Shown piece after piece: positions 10,342-20,520 of a stretch of DNA of 64,000 nucleotides (the first letter of the stretch is position 1; every line of letters starts with the position of its first letter). Origin of the DNA: Lunularia cruciata (Eukaryota; Streptophyta; Marchantiopsida; Lunulariales; Lunulariaceae); NCBI GenBank assembly GCA_948567375.1, contig OX419761.1, positions 5,148,501-5,212,500 on the forward strand, read 5' to 3'. A program made the translations under genes and the position numbers. The notes under the pieces were generated by a model. That model made no database searches. It was not told where the DNA came from and saw nothing but the letters and a program-made list of their open reading frames with translations.

Positions 10342-10741
10342 TGTAAAAGACCAAGGCTGAAAAGAGAAATAGGAGAATGGAAGCTCACATTGGGACACTT
10401 GAATGAGGGAAAACTCTGAATGCCTAGCATGAGCTTCGGCTTAGGTATTTATAGGTAGCATATGAGGCCCTTGAGAAGCTTCTCAAGAAACTTCCTTGAG
10501 CCGCTTTCTTAGAGTGCAAGCCAAGTTAATCAGGAAGCTTCTCAAAAAGCTTCTTTCTTGAAGCCGCCTACTTGGCATGCAAGCTAAGCTAGTTGGAAGC
10601 TTCTAGAAACTACCTGCTTGGGATGCAAGTTAAGCTAGTTAGGAAGCTTCCTAGATGCTTCCAAAATATTTTGGGCTAATTTGACTTCTTCTCTACTTTG
10701 TTAGCCTTACTAATTACATTGCTAAACTCCATATTGTTACA
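10342..10741 (-). repeat. Element B 3' LTR
   Basis: A 400-base LTR. On the minus strand it starts TGTAAC at 10741 and ends TTTTACA at 10342. It carries the GAAGCTTC array at about 10460-10650 and a TATA box near 10450. It lacks the internal duplication present in the partner LTR. Confidence 0.88.
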
Positions 10742-11010
10742 TATTCTCCCATTGCTAGTTGGTGACGTCTTCATCGCTATTGAAGCTTCAAAATCTTGGA
10801 TGTTCGTCTGTGCATTCTGGAGATGAGAAAGAGGTTCTCATGTGGCATCATGAAGGGGATACCCTTTTCAAAGGACCTTGTACTCCGTATGTTGTCGGTG
10901 TCCTTGTTGAATGTAGCAAGGTGCAAGGATACAATCAACTTTGTACTCCTCATGATCATGGATAGGGATGGGAGGAGGAGGAGGTTAGACATGAAAGAAA
11001 AAGAAGATGG
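10742..11010 (-). pseudogene. Element B chromodomain
   Basis: On the minus strand the end of pol reads EEYKVD, HTEYKVL, KGIPFHDAT and EPLSHLQNAQ, the same chromodomain as at 1-304. It lies downstream of integrase and just before the purine-rich tract next to the 3' LTR. Chromodomains of this kind bind modified histone H3 tails in studied chromoviruses and direct integration; that role is from the family, not shown here. A stop replaces a residue in the aromatic strand, so the domain is disrupted. Confidence 0.75.
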
Positions 11011-12560
11011 GTTAGGGACAAGGGTTTCAACTTGGAAATGTGAAAGACAGGTGGATGTGCATATGACAAGGTAAGGCAAGGCAATAAGTAACAAGAGAGA
11101 TGATTTGGGTAACCTCAAAGGGTCCTATCCAATTAGGGCAAGTTTATGAACTTGAGTATCAAGCGGGAGGGGTAGGTTACTAGAGGTTAGCATGACTTTA
11201 TCACCGACTTCAAAGGTGAGATTATCTTGATGGTGGTCTGCATATTTTTTATGACAATTCTGAGCAACAAGGAAGTGAGATTTGGTTGGTTAAAGAGATT
11301 GGGATATGGTGGTCAAGAAGGTTAAAGTATGAGGGACCTGAGATGGAGGAGGAGCAAGAAGAGAATATGAAACAAGTGGATCTTGGCCAAAATCAAGAAA
11401 GAAAGGAGAAAATTTGGTGCTTGCCTGTTTGGAATTATTGTAGGCAAATTTTGCAATTGCAAGATATTCATTTCAATTGGTATGGTGGATATTGAAAAAG
11501 GCATGCAACATATCCTCCAAGGTATTATTTGCACGTTTGGTTTGTCCATCAGTTTGTGGATGATAGGCCGTGGACAAAGCAAGCTTGGTGCAGAGTATCT
11601 GGAAGAGTGCTTGCCAAATCTTCCCGATGAATCAAGGATCACGGTTGGAGATGAGTACACATGGCATCCTATGATGCTTGAAGACATTATTGAAGTAGAT
11701 TTGCGCTAAGGTTGGATCATCCATGATATCAAAGATTGGTGCCAAGTAGATTTGCTTACTAAGCTTATCCACAAACACCACAATTGTTGTGTGTCCTTGC
11801 TTTGTCTTGGTCAAGGATGTGATGAGATCCAAGCTCACATGTTCACATTGAGCGGATGGAATGGGGAGTGGTTGAAGGAGTCACTCGGCTTTTGGTTGTT
11901 GGCCTTATTACGTTGGCAGCTCTCACACAACTGGACATACTCTTGAACATCTCATGTCATGTTGGGCAACCACCATCGGCGTTGGAGGGTACCTGAGGTC
12001 TTGTCCACACCCATGTGACCAGCTATTGGTAAATCATGGACTTCTTGAAGGTGAACAAGTCAAAGATCACTTTTGGCCGGAACATAGATTAGATCTCCAT
12101 GGAATAGAAGGCTTTCCTTGAAGAAGAAGGTGTTGTACTCCTTGGTGCATGCTATAATATGACCATGTACCATTTGGAAGAAGGGATCTTGTTGTCAAGC
12201 TGATCAAAACTCATTTTGGACCTTGGAGTCAATTGACACAGTTGTAATTGCTATCGTGATGAGAGGAAGAGACTTCAAATCAGGTTGTTGTGATAGAGCA
12301 TCAGGTTGTCGTGATAGAGCATCATTGATAGTATGGAACCAACCTGGTTTCTACTCAAGTTTGATGAAAAACAATTGGAGTTGTTCCTCCCATCAATGAT
12401 GTTGACTCTTCATATGTTCCAAGTGTAAGGTTTGCAACAATGGTTTGTGATCAGTTCACATGATCACTTTTTTCTCCAAGAGGTAATGTCTCCATATGTT
12501 GGTGGCATATACCATTGCAAGTTGTTCTTGATCTAGAGTAGATTAATTTCTTTCAACCAT
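11011..12560 (-). pseudogene. Element B integrase
   Basis: Integrase joins element cDNA to the chromosome. On the minus strand, at 11632-11838, it keeps MSLDLITSL, GHTTIVVFVDKLSKQIYLAP and LISNRDP. These are the catalytic-core surroundings of the first and second Asp of the D-D-E triad; the second lies in a variant of TDRG. Upstream, around 11890-12060, CPTNVIRPTTKSRVTP-like sequence corresponds to the linker after the zinc-binding region. Several frame changes break it. Confidence 0.7.
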
Positions 12561-13650
12561 ATTTAGTTGGTGAGACACAAAGGCAATGCAATGTAGTCAA
12601 TCTGGGAATTCTTGTTGCAATACGGCTCCAATTGCAAAGTTAGAAGCATCAAAATCAACCACATAGGGTAGCTGAGGATCATATGGTTGAGAATGGGCCT
12701 TGAAGACACCATATGTTTCAACTTCTTGAATGCTTCTTTGTGCTTGGTGGTCCACTGGAAGCTCAAGTTCTTCCCTCAAGAGGTCAGTCAATGGTGTAGG
12801 GTGTAGCCACATGAGCATAATAATGGATGAACCATCGGTAAAAATTGGCCAATCCATTAAATGCAAGTACTTTTGTAGCATCCTTTGGAGTAGGCCAATC
12901 AATAATGGCCTTAATTTTCTCCTCTTCCATCTTCATCCCCTCGATGAGATCTTGTGACCAAGAAGGTAACCTCCTTTTGCCAAAAGGCACACTTCAACTT
13001 CTTATAGTAAAATTTCTATTGTCATAGTTGTCTTAGGACTTCTCGCACATGATTTATGTGTTCTCCCTCTATCTTGCTATAGATTAAGATATCATCCAAG
13101 AACACCACCACCTACCAATCCAAGAGTCCATCCAATAATTGATGCATCTGATCCATGAAGAATACTGGAGCATTAGTGAGCCCGAAGGGTAGAACTCTCT
13201 ACTTGAAATGCCCATATTTTGTGCAAAAGGCAGTCCTTTGTACATCCTTTCTATCAATGGGGATTTGCCAATAGCTATTGCAAAGATCAAACTTGGAAAA
13301 GTATTGTGCTCCACTCAATTGATCAAGCAAGTCATCAATCTAAGGCAAGGGATATGCATTCTTCACTATTTGCTTATTGAGCCCATGATAATCAATATAA
13401 AAATGAAGTCCTCCATCTTTCTTTGGAACAAATACCACCGGTGCTCCCCAAGGAGAAGTACTATGTTCTATGAAGTCCTTCTCCAACAACTTTGTAAGTG
13501 TTTTTTGCAACTCCTCCAACTCCTTTGGTGAGAGCCGATAGATTGGTCTACTCACTGGAGTACTCCCTAGATAACTCAATCTTGAAAGGCATACCATAGT
13601 TGGGGTAATCCCTTTGGTAGATCATTTGGAAACAAGTCCTTAAACTCCTA
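12561..13650 (-). pseudogene. Element B reverse transcriptase and RNase H
   Basis: Read on the minus strand. Reverse transcriptase starts near 13597 with [12 protein letters not shown], then [23 protein letters not shown] and [16 protein letters not shown]. The catalytic block VVVFLDDILIYSK, with both Asp, lies near 13070-13110. The connection (AFNGLANFYRWFIH) is near 12820-12890 and RNase H begins with PQLPYVVDFDASNFAIGAVLQQEF at 12600-12680. This is the normal chromovirus order. Stops and small indels interrupt at several points, but the catalytic motifs survive. Confidence 0.85.
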
Positions 13651-13740
13651 AAATATATGATCAACCATTGCTTGATGAGGCTCTTGGCCCTCCTCAGATT
13701 GTCCTTGTGCAATCGGCTTGATCCACACTACAAAAACAAA

Positions 13741-13920
13741 CTTATCTTCTTCCAAAACTTGCTCTATGGCTGCTTCACTAACAAACTTCCCATCTAAGGA
13801 CTCATCTTTCTTCAAAGCTTGTTCCATGGCTGCTTTCTTGGCAAACTTCCTATCTTGGGACTCATCTCCCTTCAAGTTTTGCTCTATTGCTACCTTCTTG
13901 ACAAACTTCCTATCCTGGGA
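13741..13920 (-). repeat. Three 60-base tandem repeats encoding a 20-residue repeat in B pol
   Basis: Units at 13741-13800, 13801-13860 and 13861-13920 line up exactly with period 60. On the minus strand each encodes a charged unit of the type DGKFVSEAAIEQVLEED. The period keeps the frame. They lie between protease and reverse transcriptase, so they probably form a flexible or coiled linker. Confidence 0.9.
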
Positions 13921-13959
13921 CTGACAATTCTTAGGTGTCTTACTCAGAGGTGCCAAACA

Positions 13960-14475
13960 ATCTAATCAAAAATTCCTACCGTGATGTTGTACTTGAATTT
14001 TTCATCGGTTCCAATCAAATTGAACCGTATGACGTTCAAGCCAAGGTAGTCCTAGAATGACATCATAGTGTAGAGGTGCTACTACAAACCTCATACAATC
14101 CAAATACTCCTTCTCAATCTTGAAGGTAACAAGATGCAAGATACGAGATGTAGAACCCTTTCTACCATCCGCTATAATCAATCTACTTCTAATTATTGGC
14201 TTGATAAGAATACCCAATTCCTTTGCTTCTTGCATAGACATGCAATTCTTTGCACTTCCAGAATCAACCAAAATCCTACAACTCTGATTAGGTATCCTAG
14301 CTTGCAAGTGAAGCAAACTTGCATAGGTCAAGCCTTCAATCCCATTAGAACTAATCAAGCTCCTAGTAGGTGGCTCAAAATCTCCTGCTGGGATTCCTTG
14401 TTTCCTTGATTTTTTAGCTCCACAAACTCCATCTAAGCAAGTTGTCGAGGTTGCCCATTCTTGAGTAGGCATTCA
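13960..14475 (-). pseudogene. Element B aspartic protease
   Basis: The minus-strand frame 14472-14002 is open for 156 residues. It carries the active-site block CRILVDSGSAKNCMS (DSG intact), then LIIADGRKGS, MRFVVAPLHYDVILGLPWLE and a closing FDWN. That is a complete retropepsin-like order: active Asp, flap region, then the ILGLPWL strand. It is one of the best-preserved parts of element B. It follows gag and precedes the 60-base repeat linker. Because neighbouring parts of pol are broken, I treat it as part of a dead element. Confidence 0.85.
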
Positions 14476-15510
14476 GCGATGTGATGTCTCAATTGTGACA
14501 ATAAAAAAACCCCATTTTGTTGTAGTTTCTCTCTATCTGCAATACCAAGTGGTCTTCATTGAATGACATCAATCTCCATTGGTACCGGCTCCTCCACCCA
14601 TGTGTAGTGTATCAATAGGTTTTGTGGAGGTTGAGGTCAAGACCAAGTTGTTGCAACCAAGGAATCAAAGCGCTTAACCAATTGCATGGCTTCTTCTACA
14701 TGTTGTGGTTCTTGCATGGTCACCTCAAATTTGGTTTATGACTTCAAGCCCCTCACAAATCAATCCAGAACTTCACCTTCTTGTATATTTAGAATTTGCA
14801 TGAGGATTTTTGAAATCACGTTATGTAGCTCCTTATAGAGCCTATCTACTTTATAGCGGCTTGGGTGACATCTATAGTTTGAAATTGACCAAGTATTGCA
14901 TCCTTGAATTCCACCCATGTTAAGATTGGTGCAAAAATCTATCATTCAGCTTGCTCCACTTGAAATTGCCACCAAAGATTTGCCACACTATCCAATTGGG
15001 TAGAAACCAAGAGAATCTACTTCCGTTCATCTTGAAGATTGGTAGCTTCAAAGTAATCTTTGTAGTCAAACACAAAATTTCTCCATTATGCCTAGAAGAT
15101 TCTTGCCTTCAAACACCTTGGGTTTTGAAAATTGGATTCAATCTCCTCCATCTTGAACTAGTGCTCTCTCTATGTGTTCTTGTTGTTGTTGGGCTCGTTC
15201 ATCCAACAATTGAGTAAGGTGCTCAATTTGCTGTTGCATAACAATGATAACATCCGATATTTTTGCCATGACTACTTCTCTATCCCACTACTCCCAATTT
15301 ATCTAATTTATTAACACATAGATGCAGTACGTCCACCGTTCTCCATAAGTTACAACCTGAAGTATCCAAGGTTCCTCAGACAAGGTGATCATATGAAGAA
15401 AACCAAAGCGTGAGGTGATGAATTGTGTGAACCGATGCTTGGGTAGTACCTAGACAAAAAATCCCTATGGTTTGGCAAAAGTAGATTTGGTGGTCCATAA
15501 ATTCCATCCA
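14476..15510 (-). pseudogene. Element B gag and leader
   Basis: Minus-strand coding remnants of gag lie between the primer site and protease. A zinc-knuckle-like remnant is near 14480-14530, where a Cys-His block (CHN, then a His, then C) is frame-shifted. Further upstream, about 14680-14790, acidic and helical pieces are visible. A Met-rich leader is present near 15230-15290. The frames are too broken to give a clean gag start. The call rests on position between the primer-binding site and the clear protease. Confidence 0.55.
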
Positions 15511-15519
15511 TCCCATTCT

Positions 15520-15532
15520 TGCTCTAATACCA
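15520..15532 (-). other. Primer-binding site of element B (initiator tRNA-Met type)
   Basis: On the minus strand the sequence right after the 5' LTR reads TGGTATTAGAGCA. It differs by one base from TGGTATCAGAGCA, the usual match to the 3' end of initiator tRNA-Met in plant gypsy and copia elements. Confidence 0.8.
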
Positions 15533-15533
15533 A

Positions 15534-16098
15534 TGTAAAAGACCAAGACCGAGGAGAGAAATAGGAGAATGGAAGCTCACATTGGGACACTTGAATGAGG
15601 GGAAACTCCAAATGCCTAGTATGAGCTTTGGCTTAAGTATTTATAAGTAGCATACAAGGCCCTTGAGAAGCTTCTCAAGAAGCTTCCTTGAGCTACTTTC
15701 TTAGAGTGCAAGTCAAGTTAACCAAGAAGCTTCTCAAGAAGCTTCCTTCTAGAAGCTGCCTACTTGGCATACAAGCTAAGCTAGTTAGAAGCTTATAGAA
15801 GCTTCCTTTTAGAAGCTACATGCTTGGGGTGCAAGTTAACTAGTTAACTACAAGTCAAGTTAACCAATAAGCTTCTCAAGAAGCTTCCTTCTAGAAGCTG
15901 TCTACTTGGCGTACAAGCTAAGCTAGTTAGAAGCTTATAGAAGCTTCCTTCTAGAAGCTATCTGCTTGGAGTGCAAGTTAAACAAATTAAACTTCCCAAA
16001 AAGCTTCCTAGATGCTTCTAGAATATTTTGGGTTAATTTGGCTTATTCTCTACTTTGTTGGCTTTACTAACTACATCGCTAAACTCCATATTATTACG
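15534..16098 (-). repeat. Element B 5' LTR, enlarged by an internal duplication
   Basis: A 565-base LTR against 400 in the 3' partner. Part of the excess is a 142-base tandem duplication (15709-15850 and 15851 to about 15980). It carries many GAAGCTTC/AGAAGCTTCT units and a TATA box near 15640 on the minus strand. Confidence 0.85.
15709..15980 (-). repeat. 142-base tandem duplication inside B 5' LTR
   Basis: Both units begin caagtcaagttaacc and contain the same run of GAAGCTTC palindromes and aagctaagctagttag. The units differ at several positions, so the duplication is not recent. It roughly doubles the number of heat-shock-element-like modules in this LTR. Confidence 0.85.
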
Positions 16099-16116
16099 AA
16101 GATGGTGCTAAGTTGG
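16099..16116 (+). other. 18-base remnant of element A between B and C
   Basis: The sequence aagatggtgctaagttgg is all that is left of A between the two nested elements. Its first five bases are the right target duplication of B and its last five (gttgg) the left target duplication of C. Confidence 0.85.
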
Positions 16117-16845
16117 TGTAATACCAAGGGTTAGCCATATGATCTAGATGTGAAATTCAGTTTGGTAACTTCTAGAATGATATTATACATGATGGTCAAA
16201 ATAGATCAGATAGAAGTATCACCAAAAGAGTACTTCTACTAATAGGGCAGAAACTGAAATATACTTGAGAACCTTAGAACCAATAGCTAGACATATGATT
16301 TAAAGGTGAGAATTGGTTTGGTAAAATCTGGAAGGATGTTACACATGGTAGACTAAACAGATCAGAAAAAGGCATCACAAAAAGGGGACTTCTACTAATA
16401 GAGTAGGAATCAAAATATGCCTGAAATCTTTGAAGGCAATTTTGGATGAATTAGGCCTAAAAAATGTGCAGATTCTCTCCCCCCAATAGACAAAAGGCTG
16501 GCCTTCCCTCCCCCTTGCTTTATCTTGTCAAGAGCTTTCCAACGGTACCTTACTCACATGATTTTGAGATTCCTACAAGAAGATTCCCTAAAAGATTCCC
16601 TCCGGTCAAAGCTTGTTTGACCAACCAGATAGGACCTAGACTAGACAGGTCACCCATCCAAGTAAGTAATCCAAGGGTGGAGCTTGCTGACATCTCACCT
16701 ATTTGTGTCCCTAATCCTATGGTGGAGCTTCCTTGGAGGAGATCCTCTTTGTCTATATAATAAAGAGAAGGTGCTCCCTTGGGGCATCGAATGTTTGAGT
16801 GTGCAATTTGTGTTTTCTCTTTTCTCTTGTCCTTGGAGTATTACA
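16117..16845 (+). repeat. Element C 5' LTR
   Basis: A 729-base LTR, TGTAATACC to GAGTATTACA. A TATATAA box lies at 16754-16760. Related copies are the solo LTR at 45198-45945 and the LTR at 61531-62267, both on the minus strand. Confidence 0.93.
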
Positions 16846-16846
16846 A

Positions 16847-16858
16847 TGGTATCAGAGA
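16847..16858 (+). other. Primer-binding site of element C (initiator tRNA-Met type)
   Basis: TGGTATCAGAGA starts one base after the LTR. It matches the standard TGGTATCAGAG complement of initiator tRNA-Met over 11 bases. Confidence 0.88.
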
Positions 16859-16979
16859 AAGTGTTGTAGTCCAAGAGAGTGGATCACCCCTCTTGGAATA
16901 GCACGAACTACTGAAACTGAGTAATTTGAGGTGGAGAACATAGAGTAATCGCTAGACTTAGGAAGGGCTTTAGAGAGCG

Positions 16980-18545
16980 GATGGGATGGATGCGCCGGGG
17001 GGACAATTTCCCGCACCTAGCTTTCCATTTTCAAACCCATTCCACATCAAGGTTGTGTACATCCAATGTGAGCAGATGAGGGTATTGCTAGTTTATCACT
17101 TTGGTGCGGAATTCATGGATAGAGTGATGAACTCACCAAACCCGGTGATTCTACCTGCGGTGATATATGACAGAGAGTGGGATTTGACGATCTACATTCT
17201 ATTATGATAAAATGGATATGAAAGTCCCAAATCCTCTCCGTTTCAACACTCAAGTAGAAATCCGTTATGTAGTGAGGCCAAAAGTGATGTTTAGAGATTT
17301 TGTGGTTAGGAATTTTGGTGAGGAGTATTATCAACAAGTGATAGCTTTTGAGGTCCCAATGGTAGTTCTGATAGTTTGTGCGCCTTCCAGAGTGATTATA
17401 TTGACTCTGTATTGAAGTAGACGTTAGCAATTGGGTGTTGCAGAAACCATGGATCCGTAGTTGCAAGAGCTGGTGCAAGGAATGCAAAGGATACTGAATG
17501 AATTTTGAGAGATTAAGATAACCATGGAGACATTACAAAGTCAAGTGTAGATCCTCAAGAACAATCAAGCCATGCAAGGAGAAGAGCCATCTCAAAACCC
17601 AGTACCTACGACCAAAGTACTTGGAGAGGCACCCGTGCCTACAAACCCTATCAACGATGAAGCCACATTGCTACTCCGGATGAAGAAGACCTGCATCATC
17701 AAGCCTTACAAGGGGCAGCGTACGATGGGAGTAGTGGAAAATTGGATCTCGAGAATGAATCGATATTTCCGATTGTTCTCAACAGAGATCACAGAGCATG
17801 CTACAGGCGTGTTTGCATGTGAGTACTTGACCGATAAAGCGCTCACATGGTATGATGCTTGGGAACAATCCATGCTGGCCAAGAGAAGGGAGGTCACATG
17901 GACAGCAATGCAAGAAGGACTGCTGAAGAATTTCCAATCGGTGGATTCTGTGCAGATGGCTCCAACCTGACTATGGGGATTGAGACAAAAGAATAGCGTA
18001 CAAGAGTATGTGGAGGCATTTCTGGATCTACAAGTTGCAATTACCGACATGAGTCCAGCAGAGGCTCTCGACAATTTCAAATGAGGGTTGAAAGAGCGGA
18101 TTCGCCAAGAAGTCATGGTGCAAAACCCTCGCACGGTATTTGAAGCCATTGCTTGTGCGCAGAGAATAGCAGGAGCATTAGGTAGAGGTGAAGGAGTAGT
18201 TCCACCTCAACATTATCGGGCAGAAATGCCACACATGGGTGGACCAGTACTGATGGAATTGGGCAACCTTTGATTCTGGGATTGAGGAGCACGGCCGCTT
18301 CAAGGGGAGCGGAGACGGGTAGAAGAATGAAGAGATGGAGTCCCACTAGGAGAAGGGACTTGAGGAGAACAACAACGTTGTTACAATTGTGGCCGTATTG
18401 GGCACATATCTACCAACTGTCGCACTCATTTCCCTAGAGGCCTTCGGCCTTTGTACAAGCGATCTTTGAACAACATGGAGAGGCACATTGAAGAGGAGGA
18501 GGTGGAAACCACTTTGGAAAACAAAGATCGCCAGTAAATGTACCT
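16980..18545 (+). pseudogene. Element C gag with zinc knuckle
   Basis: Gag packages the element RNA. The leader and N-terminal pieces are at 16986-17415. From 17572 a longer open stretch (132 residues) contains MKKTCIIKPYKGQRTMGVVENWISRMN-type sequence and LTWYDAWE, the usual retrotransposon gag core. A stop at 17968-17970 and another near 18082 break it. A CCHC knuckle, CYNCGRIGHISTNC, lies near 18382-18423, with both Cys pairs and His intact. A C-family gag fragment on the minus strand at 43420-43860 matches its C-terminal half. Confidence 0.8.
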
Positions 18546-19085
18546 TGCGGCCTTATTGGCTCAATAAGGAAGCAGAGAAGCGAGGGAAGGAAGACAAATA
18601 ATGCACAAAGATCCCAAAAGGCAACCTCACAATTGATTGTTGTGAATGGAATCCTAGAAGGTAATCAAGTGAGAGTATTAATAGATCCAGGAGCAATAGA
18701 GAATTTTTTGTCTCGCTTTGTTGCAATAAGATTGGGAATGGATCTAGAGAGAGATGGAAGTGAAGAAGTAGAGTTACCAAATGGGCAAACAGAGAGGATT
18801 GAATCATTACCTAGATGGGTAACCCTCTCTGTAGGAGAATATCAAGAAGCAATTGAGTGGCAAGTGATACAATTAGCCCGTTTTGATGCAATTTTAGGCA
18901 TGCCATGGATGGAGCAGTACAACCCAATGGTGGATTGGAGGAAGAAAGTAGTGAGAACCCACCAATGGTCAATCATTGGGGTTAAAGAAAAATCCCACAG
19001 GCAGAAATTGCCTCTATATGTCGTAGGGACGACAACTGTCTATAAGACCGATAGATGTTTTATGGGTCTAATAAGAGAAGTCTAG
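18546..19085 (+). pseudogene. Element C aspartic protease
   Basis: An open frame from 18633 to 19085 has VNGILEGNQVRVLIDPGAIENFLS, where DPGA stands in place of the canonical DSGA. It continues with LGMDLERD, VELPNGQTERI, then ARFDAILGMPWMEQYNPMVDW. The strand-flap-ILGMPWL order is that of a retropepsin. The Ser-to-Pro change beside the catalytic Asp would probably harm activity. It lies between gag and reverse transcriptase as in chromoviruses and ends at a stop at 19083-19085. Confidence 0.85.
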
Positions 19086-19990
19086 AGTGCACAACTCACT
19101 AGACAAATTCCTGAGAAATTGAAGGATGTGTTAGATGAGTTTCAAGATGTCTTTCCCGATGATCTACCCTTAGGATTACCACCTAAAAGGCGAGTAGATC
19201 ACAAAATAGAGACACTCCCGGGGAAGACACCTCCTTGTAAGGTCCCATATCGCCTATCGCCTCATGAGTTGGAGGAGTGTAAGACTCAAATTGAGGAGAT
19301 GCTATAGAAAGGGTTCATCCAACCTAGCGTATCACCATATGGGGCCCCTATCTTGTTTGTGAAGAAGAAGGATGGTACAATGCGTATGTGCATTGACTAT
19401 CGGGGTCTCAATCAAGAAACAGTGAAGAACAAATACCCCTTACCTCGCATGGATGACCTGTTTGATTAACTCTATGGAGCAAGATACTTCACCAAACTAG
19501 ACTTGCGGAGCGGTTATAATCAAATCCAAATTGCAGAGGAGGATGTGTACAAAATTGCCTTTCAAACTAGGTATGGCCACTTTGAGTATCTTGTGATGCC
19601 TTTTGGCCTCACCAATGCACCTGCCACTTTCATGAGCCTAATGAATGACATATTTCGTCCATACTTGGATAAGTCTGTTATTGTCTTCTTGGATGATATC
19701 TTAGTATATAGTAGCACGATGACAAAACACAAACAACATCTACGAGAGGTCCTCCAGATTCTAAGACAAAATCAGTTGTACGCCAAAATCTCAAAGTGTG
19801 AGTTTGGCAAGTCTGAAGTAGACTACTTAGGGCATAGAGTAAGTGCAGAGGGCATTCAAGTATTGATAGATAAAATAGAGGTCATTCAAAAATGGAGTGT
19901 CCCAGAAGATCAGACTCAACTTAAGAGCTTCTTGGGGTTGATTGGATTCTATCGTAGATTTGTCAAGGACTTCTCCAAGGTTGCATAGCC
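19086..19990 (+). pseudogene. Element C reverse transcriptase
   Basis: All major reverse transcriptase blocks are visible: RLSPHELEECKTQIEEML (about 19251), [24 protein letters not shown] (about 19350), the [12 protein letters not shown] block (19500), [17 protein letters not shown], and catalytic FLDD at 19686-19697 within [13 protein letters not shown]. The thumb ([16 protein letters not shown]) and connection ([18 protein letters not shown]) follow. Stops at 19303-19305, near 19467 and at 19986-19988 interrupt an otherwise well-kept domain. The catalytic Asp pair is intact. Confidence 0.92.
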
Positions 19991-20520
19991 TTTAACGGCA
20001 CTACTTGGCAAGGGGAAGAAGTGGACATGGGGGACCACACAAGAGTTGGCCTTTCAAGAATTGAAAGCCGCCTTGCTACATGCACCAATCTTGAAGTGGT
20101 ATGACCCAAAACGTCCAATCAAGTTGGTTACAGATGCATCAGGCGTAGCAATAGGAGCAGTCTTACAACAAGAGTGGCATGACGGATGGCATCCAATTGC
20201 ATATTTCTCTTGAAAGTTGTTACCGGCAGAGCGCAACTACCACACCATAGAACGAGAAGAGCTGGCCATCGTTCTAGCAACCAAGCATTGGAAGCACTAC
20301 CTGGGCAAGAAGGCATTTGTAGTAGAGACAGACCACAAACCTCTAGTCTACCTCGAGACGTAGAAGGATCTATCTCGTCGCCAAATTTGGTGGGCAGAGT
20401 GGTAACAACGCTTCAACATGACAATCACCTACGTGGAAGGTAAGAAACAATTGGCAGATGCATTCATCCGTATGCCAATGGCCAACAACTTGGTGGCAGA
20501 GGTTAAGATTAACCCTGAAT
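19991..20520 (+). pseudogene. Element C RNase H
   Basis: RNase H follows in phase after the connection. WTWGTTQELAFQELKAALLHAPIL leads to KLVTDASGVAIGAVLQQEW, with the first catalytic Asp in TDAS. The domain continues to HTIEREELAIVLATKHWKHYL (catalytic Glu region) and VVETDHKPLVYL (second Asp). Stops occur near 20212, 20361 and 20403. The segment ends with MTITYVEGKKQLADAF, the usual third-Asp region. It would degrade the RNA strand during cDNA synthesis. Confidence 0.88.

Larger units (their letters stand above)
10342..16098 (-). mobile_element. Element B: full-length Ty3/gypsy chromovirus, minus strand
   Basis: A complete 5.76-kb element with an LTR at each end (10342-10741, 15534-16098). 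The primer-binding site is at 15520-15532. On the minus strand the order is gag, protease, repeat linker, reverse transcriptase, RNase H, integrase, chromodomain. Flanks gagat (10337-10341) and aagat (16099-16103) match at 4 of 5 bases, as a slightly decayed target duplication. It sits in the RNase H-integrase interval of element A. Frames are broken by stops and shifts, so it is not autonomous now. Confidence 0.9.
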
